Shown one piece after another: positions 1 through 5,633 of a stretch of 5,633 bases of DNA. The stretch's first letter is position 1; the number at the start of each line of letters is the position of its first letter. Origin of the DNA: Oscillospiraceae bacterium (GTDB lineage: Bacteria; Bacillota; Clostridia; Oscillospirales; UBA929); assembly GCA_009777435.1 (NCBI GenBank), contig WRLW01000110.1:1-5633 (forward strand), read 5' to 3'. Under the pieces are notes generated by a model. That model did not search any database. It was not told where the DNA came from and worked only from the letters and a program-made list of their open reading frames with translations. The position numbers and the translations under genes were made by a program.

Positions 1-806
1 TCAAACGGCCTGCGGACCCAAATCGAGCCTGTGCGCCTCATATCGGCGTCCCAAGGCTCGTCAAGCACGCGCTCAGGCCAGTCGCCGTCATCGAAATCGG
101 GCCGCTGCCAGCCCTCGAGCAGTCCGGCGTCCGCCTGGTCAAACGCGGCGTAATAGGCCGCGCTGCGGGCCTGCTCCTCTCGCATGACCTCGCCGACGCG
201 TTCCGGGATATGGGCCGCGTCCTCAGGTAAAAGCGCCGAGCGCTCCATCCACGCGCATATGGGCGTACCGCCCACGGCGGCCGCCAGCAGGCCGACAGGC
301 ACGCCGTACCGCTCATAAAGCCGCTTGGCGAAAAAGTATCCCACGGCGGTAAACTCCGAAACCGTCTCCGGCGCGGCGCATACCCAGCGCCCGCCGTTAA
401 GGCCGTCGCGCGGCGCTTTGAAGTCATACTCCTGCGGTACGGCGAACAGTCTTATGTCCGGGTTGCCCGCGCCGCAAAGCTCTTCCGGGTATATGTGCCT
501 GACGCGCCCCATTGGCAGCTCCATGTTGGACTGGCCGCCGCACAGCCATACGTCGCCGATAAGGATATCGTTTATAACCAACTCGTCCCCGGCCGCCTCG
601 ATTTTCATGGAATACGGGCCGCCCGCCTCAAACACGCCCAGAGCGATCCGCCAAGAGCCGTCGTCGCGCGCGCGGCCCGTAAACGCCTCGCCCATGAACC
701 CGACCGTCACGCCGCATCCGGGCTTGGCGCGCCCGCATACCTCGGAGGCGCGGCCGCGCTGTATTACCATCCCGTCTGAAATCAGCGGAGAAACCGACAG
801 GGCCAT
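1..806 (-). CDS. Sialate O-acetylesterase-family carbohydrate esterase (SASA/SGNH), partial, C-terminus cut by window edge
   Basis: This enzyme likely hydrolyses O-acetyl esters on sugars. The first 268 residues are visible; relatives usually run about 480-650. Residues 1-82 match the N-terminal beta-domain of the family (LISDGMVIQRG near the start). The SGNH hydrolase block follows, with the nucleophile motif GGQSNME and Ser93 as predicted nucleophile, then EFTAVGYFFAKRLYERYGVP and GGTPICAW (179-186). From about 225 the inserted jelly-roll-like domain begins (W233, DFDDGDW, IWVRRPF). The Asp/His of the triad would lie beyond the window. There is no signal peptide, so it is probably cytoplasmic. 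The ATG at 806 has AAAGGA 8 nt upstream. The gene starts 32 nt after the sortase stop with no terminator between, so co-transcription is likely. The family also includes esterases acting on other acetylated glycans, so sialic acid is not proven as substrate. No other sialic acid gene is visible. Confidence 0.9.
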   Translation of the reverse strand, partial: MALSVSPLISDGMVIQRGRASEVCGRAKPGCGVTVGFMGEAFTGRARDDGSWRIALGVFEAGGPYSMKIEAAGDELVINDILIGDVWLCGGQSNMELPMGRVRHIYPEELCGAGNPDIRLFAVPQEYDFKAPRDGLNGGRWVCAAPETVSEFTAVGYFFAKRLYERYGVPVGLLAAAVGGTPICAWMERSALLPEDAAHIPERVGEVMREEQARSAAYYAAFDQADAGLLEGWQRPDFDDGDWPERVLDEPWDADMRRTGSIWVRRPF

Positions 807-838
807 ATTTTCAATCCTTTCGCTTTTGTTTATAGCCG

Positions 839-2905
839 TCAGGCCGGTTCGGGGCTGCTCTCAGGCTCGCCGGCGTCGCCGGGCGGCGTTTCCGGCTCAT
901 CCCCGGCGCCGTCGTCCGGTTCGGAAATCGGTTCGGGAGCCGGCTCGGGAATGGGGGCCGGCTCGGGCAGCCAATCCATCTGGAAGGTCGAGTGGGAAAT
1001 CTTGCCGTCCAGCTCAAGCGTCATGGGCGCCTTGCCGCCCGACGGCACGCCGTAGAGCGTCACCCTGTCCCATATATCAAAGGGCAGCTTTTTGCTTTCG
1101 GTCAGGCCGGGCCGCGTGCCGTACACGCCGTCCGCCTCCTGCCATATCAGAGCGTAGCTGCCGTTGATTATGTAGTAGCCGATGGGCCGAAGCCCGGTTT
1201 GCGGCGGCGCTTCCCACAGCGGCTCCGGGTCGCCTACCGGCGCGCCGGTTCTCGTTATGCCGAGACGGTAGATTACCTCGCGCTCATCGTTTGCGACGGT
1301 ATAGAGCAGCCACATGTCATTACCGTCGATGGCTATCAGCGGATTGCGCGCGTCCGCGCCCGAAGGAGTCACCGGCGTGTTTTGGACGAGCCTGAAGGTG
1401 CCGCCGGGTATCTGGGCGTTCAGCAGGAACACGCCCGGAATGTCGCTCAGCCTGTCTATGGCCATAAACGGCTGTTTAATACCGCTGTGGTAGACCGCCG
1501 ATATGGTGCTGTCGGCCTGCGGCTTGCCGGTGAAGCATGAATACGGCCCCTGCACGCTCTTGGTGTTGCCCACATACCAATTGACGCCGTTTCTGCGCAT
1601 CTGGTAATAGTAGATTTTCCCATTGCCCGAATGTCTGAGTATGGCCGTCCGTTCGGCCGGCAGCTCATCAAGCGGCATTTGCATAGGCACGACCGGAGGC
1701 TTGGGGCTGGGGTTCTTCTCGGCCGTGATCACCGGTATCTCCTCGCCGTCGCGCAGCAGGCGCGCGTGTACCACAAAGCGCGCGTCCTCGAAGTCATAGT
1801 CGCAGGTGGACAGCGAGAGTACGCGGTCGTCCGCGTTTACGTCCACGTTTGTGATTATCTGGCTGCGGTCGTTTATCTCCTCAAGCAGATACTCAAAGTC
1901 CGAGTCGCTCATATGGGTGTCGATATAGCCGTAATCCGGCTCGCAGGTATAGGCCGCGAACACCATCCACGTCGTCACGCCGGTCAGTCCGTCGAGTATT
2001 ATAACGGGCGCTTTCTCAACGGTGGCGGGGTCGCGGTACTTTAGCAGCGGCGCGAACATGGTGCCGTCGGTCATCTTGTGCCCGAAAATAACGTTGTTTT
2101 TGTTGGTGAGCAGCCGGTTATTGTAGCAGTTCAGGAACAGGCAGCCGTGTTTGGACGGCTTGCCCTCAAAGTCTGTTCTGATATATTTCGTGTTGGTTCC
2201 GGCCCAGACATAAGGCTCCTTGATACCCAAGCCGTCAATCAGCAGAAAGCCGCGAAAATCCTCGTTTATCTCAAGAAGATCCGCGAAGCGCACACGCCCC
2301 TCAAGCTCCCTGAGCGCAAGCAGCTCCGCCTCCGTTATCACAGGCGGCGGCTCAACGCCGCCGGCCGTGTCCTCCGTGTCCGCGGAAATGGGCGCGACGC
2401 TCGGAAACACGGGCGGCTGGAACTCGGTATGCTCCGGGAGGCTGTCGTACAGATCGGCGAGCTTGCCGCCCATGCTCTTGTGCGAAAACGAATTCCACAT
2501 GTAGTAGCCGATATATACCAGCGCGGCCACGGACACACAGCCGCACAAGGCGGCCAATATCTGCCACACGCGCCTGCCGCGCGGCGGCTTTTTGGCCGCG
2601 GCTTCGCCGGGCTCGGGAGCGTCCGTTTCGCCGTCTTGGCCTGCAGCCGTCAGCTCATCGACCATCTCCATGATTTCGCTCCAGCCGGCATCGTCCGAGG
2701 CGGCTTCGGCGGGCTCGGGCTCAATCTCCGCGGCGGTCTCGTCCGCGACGGCTACGGCGATTCCTCCGTCGTCGTCCGGGACATCCGTGGTATCGGGGAT
2801 GTCCTCGACGATTTCGGCGGAGGCGTCCGGGGCGTCCGCGAGATATTCGCCGGGCGCGGCGTTTTCATCGGCTTGGTTCGGATTGCCGGTTTCGTGGCTG
2901 TTCAT
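839..2905 (-). CDS. Class B sortase with acidic N-terminal tail and long C-terminal extension
   Basis: This is a membrane-anchored cysteine transpeptidase of the SrtB type, which cleaves a sorting motif and joins the protein to the cell wall. Residues 1-110 are acidic and Ala/Pro-rich, predicted cytosolic. KKPPRGRR then precedes one hydrophobic helix (about 113-137), giving an N-in/C-out topology. The catalytic domain spans about 207-385: NVIFGHKMTDGTMF holds His276, LSLSTCDYDF holds Cys368, and DARFVVHARL holds Arg376, so the triad is complete. Typical SrtB proteins are about 220-280 residues; this one is 688. The excess at the C-terminus is a Pro-rich linker (about 392-415), a repeat-like beta-rich region (about 416-645) and a Pro/Glu tail (646-688). 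The ATG at 2905 is supported by AGAGGTGA 6 nt upstream. No protein in the window shows a sorting signal, so the substrate is unknown. The sortase call is firm; the extension's role is not known. Confidence 0.93.
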   Translation of the reverse strand: MNSHETGNPNQADENAAPGEYLADAPDASAEIVEDIPDTTDVPDDDGGIAVAVADETAAEIEPEPAEAASDDAGWSEIMEMVDELTAAGQDGETDAPEPGEAAAKKPPRGRRVWQILAALCGCVSVAALVYIGYYMWNSFSHKSMGGKLADLYDSLPEHTEFQPPVFPSVAPISADTEDTAGGVEPPPVITEAELLALRELEGRVRFADLLEINEDFRGFLLIDGLGIKEPYVWAGTNTKYIRTDFEGKPSKHGCLFLNCYNNRLLTNKNNVIFGHKMTDGTMFAPLLKYRDPATVEKAPVIILDGLTGVTTWMVFAAYTCEPDYGYIDTHMSDSDFEYLLEEINDRSQIITNVDVNADDRVLSLSTCDYDFEDARFVVHARLLRDGEEIPVITAEKNPSPKPPVVPMQMPLDELPAERTAILRHSGNGKIYYYQMRRNGVNWYVGNTKSVQGPYSCFTGKPQADSTISAVYHSGIKQPFMAIDRLSDIPGVFLLNAQIPGGTFRLVQNTPVTPSGADARNPLIAIDGNDMWLLYTVANDEREVIYRLGITRTGAPVGDPEPLWEAPPQTGLRPIGYYIINGSYALIWQEADGVYGTRPGLTESKKLPFDIWDRVTLYGVPSGGKAPMTLELDGKISHSTFQMDWLPEPAPIPEPAPEPISEPDDGAGDEPETPPGDAGEPESSPEPA
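917..970 (-). repeat. 12-nt tandem repeats encoding a Pro-Glu-Pro tail
   Basis: Four copies of a 12-nt unit (plus-strand form cggYtcggRaat, or ending agc/cag) lie at 917-928, 929-940, 941-952 and 959-970, with a 6-nt insertion before the last copy. On the coding strand they give LPEP-AP-IPEP-APEP-ISEP (residues 646-663) near the sortase C-terminus. The repeats keep the reading frame. They probably arose by in-frame duplication, and their copy number could vary between strains. Confidence 0.7.
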
Positions 2906-2911
2906 ATAAAA

Positions 2912-2919
2912 TCACCTCT
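2912..2919 (-). promoter_or_regulatory. Ribosome binding site of the sortase gene
   Basis: AGAGGTGA is a close match to the Firmicute Shine-Dalgarno consensus and lies 6 nt before the ATG at 2905. It fixes this start for the unusually long N-terminal tail, so the acidic 110 residues are very probably translated. Confidence 0.8.
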
Positions 2920-2941
2920 GCTAAAGGAAACCATCAAAAAT

Positions 2942-2947
2942 ATTATA
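2942..2947 (-). promoter_or_regulatory. Putative -10 box of the sortase-esterase promoter
   Basis: A perfect TATAAT on the minus strand lies 37 bases upstream of the sortase ATG, which predicts a leader of about 30 nt. No good TTGACA-like -35 is seen at the right spacing. The corresponding position (about 2964-2970) falls in the T-tract of the upstream terminator, and there is no extended TG motif. The surrounding 30 bases are AT-rich in an otherwise GC-rich window. The hexamer and position are seen; promoter activity is inferred. Confidence 0.55.
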
Positions 2948-2961
2948 CTATAAATCGCGGC

Positions 2962-2998
2962 AAAAAAAAGCCCTGACCGTTAATTTTACAATCAGGAC
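2962..2998 (-). terminator. Rho-independent terminator after the GH43 gene
   Basis: Read on the minus strand, GTCCTGATTGT (2998-2988) pairs with ACGGTCAGGGC (2980-2970) to form an 11-bp stem with three G-U pairs and a 7-nt loop, followed by eight T residues (2969-2962). It lies 9 nt past the GH43 stop codon and ends the PHP-ligase-GH43 transcript. Confidence 0.88.
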
Positions 2999-3006
2999 AT
3001 AAATCG

Positions 3007-4518
3007 TCAATATTCGATTTCAAGCCGCCTGACCGTGGCCTCGCCGTACTCGCAGAACACGCCCAGAAACACGCCCGTAAAGGTCATAAACCGCGTCACC
3101 TCGGTACACAGGCCCTGAATCGCGCCCGTGCCCAAGGCCATGCGCTCGCCTCCCCGGGGCGTCACATAAAACGCGTAGCGCTCCGTGTCGGCCTCTATCT
3201 CTATCAGGGCCTCGCCGCACGGCACCGGAACGGAGACGGTCACATCCATATCATACACGCGCTTGCCGAGGCAGGCGCGGAAGGCTTCGCCGTCGTGCCG
3301 TATATAAGCGCTGTAATGGTGTTCGTTTGTATAATAGGCCGCGATGCCCGCCTTTGAGAGCGCCCCGACGCTCACGCGCGCGGACGCGTACGTCTTGTGT
3401 TCCTTCTGCCTCACGCCTATGAACGCCGGCGACACGCCGTCCTCACAGAGCGGTATGCCGCCGCCCGCCATGCGCAGGCCGCCGGGCGTGAACGAATACC
3501 GGGACATGTCGGGGTTGCGGATGAATGTGTATTCGGGATGAAAAGCCCCGCCGCCAAAGTCGTCGGCAAACCGGACGCCGCGCTTTTTTACCTCGCCGCC
3601 GGGCAGCGGGGCCTCCCCCTCAAGCGCCAGCGTCCCGCCGTCCCCGACCACGGGCCAGCCCGCGCCCGCGCCGTCGTCCTCCCAGCGCAGCGGGGCAAGA
3701 AAGGTCTCGCGCCCGAGGTTATGGTGGCAGTTGCCCGGCAATTGCCGGACGCCCAGCGCCACCATCCACCATCCGCCGTTTTGGTCTTGCGTGATATCGG
3801 CGTGCCCGGTGCATTGTATGGGGCTGTCCTGCGCGTTTCTGTCCCTGTGGGTAAGTATGGGATTGTGCGGGCACGGCTCAAACGGGCCGTATGGCGCCGC
3901 GCCGCGGAACATTGTTACCATATGGCCGTAGCTGGTGCCGCCTTCGGCTATCATCAGATAATACATGCCGCCGATTTTATACATGTGCGGCGCTTCCGGG
4001 TGACGTCCCTGCCATCCGGGCGTCAGCAGTACGGAGTCTGACAGCTGCCCGCCGGTCAGCGGATCGACCGCGCAGCCGTATATACCGGGGCGGCCGCCCA
4101 TATTTGTGGTGGACTGGAAATAACACACTCCGTCGTCGTCGAATGTCAGCGACGGGTCGATGCCGCCCTGCCTCACCCAGCGCGGCTCCGACCACGGGCC
4201 TCCGATGTCCTCCGCGTGTACTATGAAATTGCCCCCGCCGGAGACGTTGGTGGTCGTCATGTAGAACATGCCGCCGTGATGGCGCAGCGTGGGGGCGTAT
4301 ATGCCGCCCGACGCGCGGCAGCCGGCTAACGGAAGCTGTGAGGCGCGCGTGAGGCAATGCCCTATAAGCTCCCAGTCGGCCAGATTGCGGCTGTGGTATA
4401 TGGGCACGCCCGGAAAGAACTCGAAGGTAGACGTGACTATATAGAAGTCCTTCCCGACCCGGCATATGCTCGGGTCGGGATTGAAGCCCCTGATTACCGG
4501 ATTAAAATATTTCGCCAT
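3007..4518 (-). CDS. Glycoside hydrolase family 43 (beta-xylosidase / alpha-L-arabinofuranosidase type)
   Basis: This GH43 inverting glycosidase probably removes xylose or arabinose from hemicellulose oligosaccharides. The five-bladed propeller covers about residues 1-300: FNPVIRGFNPDPS carries the general base Asp15, GGIDPSLTFDDDG the pKa modulator Asp121, and HPEAPHMYK the general acid Glu175. His239 in CTGHAD fits the conserved active-site histidine. Residues about 311-503 form the C-terminal beta-sandwich seen in GH43 xylosidases of this type, and the 503-residue length is normal for that two-domain form. There is no signal peptide or anchor, so the enzyme is predicted cytoplasmic, acting on imported oligosaccharides. 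The ATG at 4518 lies 9 nt after the lipoate ligase stop, and the terminator follows the GH43 stop directly. Xylosidase versus arabinofuranosidase activity cannot be decided from the sequence alone. Confidence 0.95.
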   Translation of the reverse strand: MAKYFNPVIRGFNPDPSICRVGKDFYIVTSTFEFFPGVPIYHSRNLADWELIGHCLTRASQLPLAGCRASGGIYAPTLRHHGGMFYMTTTNVSGGGNFIVHAEDIGGPWSEPRWVRQGGIDPSLTFDDDGVCYFQSTTNMGGRPGIYGCAVDPLTGGQLSDSVLLTPGWQGRHPEAPHMYKIGGMYYLMIAEGGTSYGHMVTMFRGAAPYGPFEPCPHNPILTHRDRNAQDSPIQCTGHADITQDQNGGWWMVALGVRQLPGNCHHNLGRETFLAPLRWEDDGAGAGWPVVGDGGTLALEGEAPLPGGEVKKRGVRFADDFGGGAFHPEYTFIRNPDMSRYSFTPGGLRMAGGGIPLCEDGVSPAFIGVRQKEHKTYASARVSVGALSKAGIAAYYTNEHHYSAYIRHDGEAFRACLGKRVYDMDVTVSVPVPCGEALIEIEADTERYAFYVTPRGGERMALGTGAIQGLCTEVTRFMTFTGVFLGVFCEYGEATVRRLEIEY

Positions 4519-4527
4519 CTGAAAAGC

Positions 4528-5229
4528 TCATCCTTTCACAGGGCCGGCATAAGCCTCGGCCCGCAGTCTGTCAATGGCGGCCGCGTCCCCGGCGCTGAGG
4601 ACATAACGCCCGCTGCCCTCGGACAGCAGCGCCCGCAGGCGTTCCATAAATGTCTCCACATCCATGTGCGCGAGCCAATGATTAAGGTTTTCCACCCGCG
4701 CCGACACGGAGCGTATACCCCGGCCCTGATATTTTTCCTCGCTGTACCGCAAAAGGCCGTCCATTTGGGACAGGTCGGCCGAAAACAGCAGCGTGCCGTG
4801 ATACAGCGCGCGGTCGCCGACGCAGGCGTGGGCGCAGCCGGACACTTTTTTGCCGCCGACCAAGATATCGTTGCGGCCTGAAAGCTCCCCCGTCACTCCC
4901 ATCTCCGCGAGCGCGGCCACTATCGGGCGGGCAAAAGGCCCAAAGTCCATCTCATGCTTACCCTCAAAGGTGAACATATAGGTGTAGTTGACGTTGCCCA
5001 GATCGTGAAAGACGGCGCCACCGCCCGTAATGCGGCGCACCACGGGTATGCCGCGCTCACGCGCCAGCGCGGTGTCCACCTCCGCCTCCATATCCTGATT
5101 CTTTCCGATGATGACCGAGCGGCCGTTGCGCCACAGCATGGCAATGGATTCCCGCCGCGACCTGAGCAGATACTCCTCGGCCGCGAGGTTCCACGCCGGG
5201 TCGGTGCCGTCGTTGTCAATCCACAGCAT
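4528..5229 (-). CDS. Lipoate-protein ligase A family protein, short form without C-terminal accessory domain
   Basis: This protein likely activates lipoate (or octanoate) with ATP and transfers it to a lysine on lipoyl domains of 2-oxoacid dehydrogenases or GcvH. The 233 residues cover the BPL/LplA catalytic fold: RRITGGGAVFHDLGNVNYT (65-83) is the lipoate-binding signature, GRND (118-121) follows, and KKVSG holds the predicted catalytic Lys128. HGTLLF (144-149) and IRSVSARVENL (172-182) are also typical. Classical LplA is about 330 residues and continues into an accessory domain. Here the chain stops in RLRAEAYAGPVKG, about where that domain would start. The ATG at 5229 has GGGAG 7 nt upstream and overlaps the PHP gene by 14 nt. 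A lipoyltransferase or octanoyltransferase of the LipM/LipL type is an alternative, but the RRITGGGAVFHD and KVSG motifs favour LplA. Confidence 0.87.
   Translation of the reverse strand: MLWIDNDGTDPAWNLAAEEYLLRSRRESIAMLWRNGRSVIIGKNQDMEAEVDTALARERGIPVVRRITGGGAVFHDLGNVNYTYMFTFEGKHEMDFGPFARPIVAALAEMGVTGELSGRNDILVGGKKVSGCAHACVGDRALYHGTLLFSADLSQMDGLLRYSEEKYQGRGIRSVSARVENLNHWLAHMDVETFMERLRALLSEGSGRYVLSAGDAAAIDRLRAEAYAGPVKG
4531..4536 (-). promoter_or_regulatory. Ribosome binding site of GH43, inside the end of the lipoate ligase gene
   Basis: AAAGGA is formed by the last two sense codons of the ligase (Lys-Gly) just before its TGA. It stands 12 nt ahead of the GH43 ATG, a long but usable spacing. 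Ribosomes ending on the ligase would sit on this site, which suggests translational coupling of the two genes. Confidence 0.6.
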
Positions 5230-5633
5230 TGTGCAGCTCCCTGCCCAACCGGCCGTAGTGCCGGATTTTTTGGTCTATCGGCATGTCCGCGTAAATCAGA
5301 GCGCGTGAGATATCCTCCGACGCCGCGGCCTCGTGACCGATCAGCGCCCATGTAGTGTCCCGCAGGTTGGCGAACATCGGGGCGCGCATTGCCTCGCATA
5401 TAAACGGCTGGCCCGGCGAGTTAATGTCCTCGCCGCTGATTTGAAGCATCTGATGCTTCTCACACAGCGCGCGCAGGCGAAGAAGCTGTTCGCGCGTGTT
5501 GCGCGACGGCATGTATGAAATCGCCCTGAACCCTATATCGCGCAGTATGGCCATCAGCTCGTCCAGATAGCCGTCCTCGAATAGCTGCGCTTTTTTGTCG
5601 CCGGTGACGGAGCTTGTCACATCGCCCAGATAC
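5216..5633 (-). CDS. PHP-domain protein (predicted metal-dependent phosphoesterase), C-terminal fragment cut by window edge
   Basis: Only the last 138 or so residues are visible, and the frame stays open to the right edge, so the start lies outside. The visible part begins YLGDVTSSVTGDKK and continues with ISYMPSRNTREQL, LRALCEKHQMLQISGEDINSPGQPF and a mostly alpha-helical end. I recognise this from PHP-domain proteins of Clostridia, where the GEDINSP segment belongs to the C-terminal part of the metal-binding fold. PHP enzymes hydrolyse phosphate esters with a cluster of metal ions; the substrate of this branch is not known to me. The N-terminal histidine motifs are outside the window, so activity cannot be judged. 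A GTG at 5620 is an internal codon, not a likely start. The gene overlaps the lipoate ligase by 14 nt, so the two are expressed together. Confidence 0.72.
   Translation of the reverse strand, partial: YLGDVTSSVTGDKKAQLFEDGYLDELMAILRDIGFRAISYMPSRNTREQLLRLRALCEKHQMLQISGEDINSPGQPFICEAMRAPMFANLRDTTWALIGHEAAASEDISRALIYADMPIDQKIRHYGRLGRELHNAVD

Noticed and set aside
325..1167. Long plus-strand open frame of 280 codons
   Set aside because: It is antisense to both the esterase and the sortase, has low-complexity Arg/Pro/Ala composition, and crosses two well-supported genes. GC-rich DNA produces such frames.
1357..1380. NTPVTPSG in the sortase extension as a possible sorting motif
   Set aside because: It is internal, with no following hydrophobic helix and basic tail, so it does not look like a cell wall sorting signal.
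2078..2953. Plus-strand open frame of 291 codons over the sortase N-terminal half
   Set aside because: It is antisense to the clear sortase gene, has no recognisable domain, and is rich in Arg/Gly/Val as expected for a shadow frame.
5443..5459. A 17-bp palindrome (two perfect 8-bp arms around one base) that could be an operator
   Set aside because: It lies inside the PHP coding region and spells a segment typical of the family (EKHQML), so coding constraint and chance explain it. No second copy was noticed in the window.
5618..5620. GTG as start codon of a 134-residue protein
   Set aside because: The frame stays open upstream to the window edge and the upstream residues (YLGD) continue the PHP-family sequence, so this is an internal valine.

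Overview
The window is about 5.6 kb of GC-rich DNA (roughly 60% by eye). It holds five protein-coding genes, all on the minus strand and tightly packed, so transcription runs from high to low coordinates. Both end genes run off the window. A class B sortase with a single membrane anchor, strong Shine-Dalgarno sites, a classic stem-loop/T-tract terminator and a Clostridia-type PHP-domain protein all point to a Gram-positive Firmicute. A GC-rich, probably uncultured gut Clostridia (Oscillospirales/Christensenellales-like) is my best guess. That assignment is inferred from gene content, not shown directly.

In transcription order, a first unit runs from the right edge to a terminator at 2962-2998. 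It contains the C-terminal part of a PHP-domain protein, then a short lipoate-protein ligase A-like gene that overlaps it by 14 nt, then a GH43 glycosidase (beta-xylosidase/alpha-arabinofuranosidase type) that starts 9 nt after the ligase stop. The GH43 Shine-Dalgarno lies inside the last codons of the ligase, so the two are probably translationally coupled. The unit mixes lipoate salvage with cytoplasmic breakdown of hemicellulose oligosaccharides.

A second unit starts at a TATAAT -10 box just downstream of that terminator. It encodes a 688-residue membrane-bound class B sortase, followed 32 nt later by a carbohydrate O-acetylesterase of the sialate O-acetylesterase (SASA/SGNH) family, cut by the left edge. 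There is no terminator between them. The esterase and the GH43 enzyme both lack a signal peptide, so both probably work in the cytoplasm on imported oligosaccharides. Together they suggest debranching and deacetylation of plant or host glycans.

The most unusual object is the sortase. It has an acidic cytosolic N-terminal tail of about 110 residues. After a complete catalytic domain it carries about 300 extra residues: a Pro linker, a region that looks like repeated beta-propeller-type blades, and a Pro/Glu repeat tail. I see no CRISPR array, tRNA, rRNA or insertion sequence, and no gene-free stretch longer than about 100 bases.
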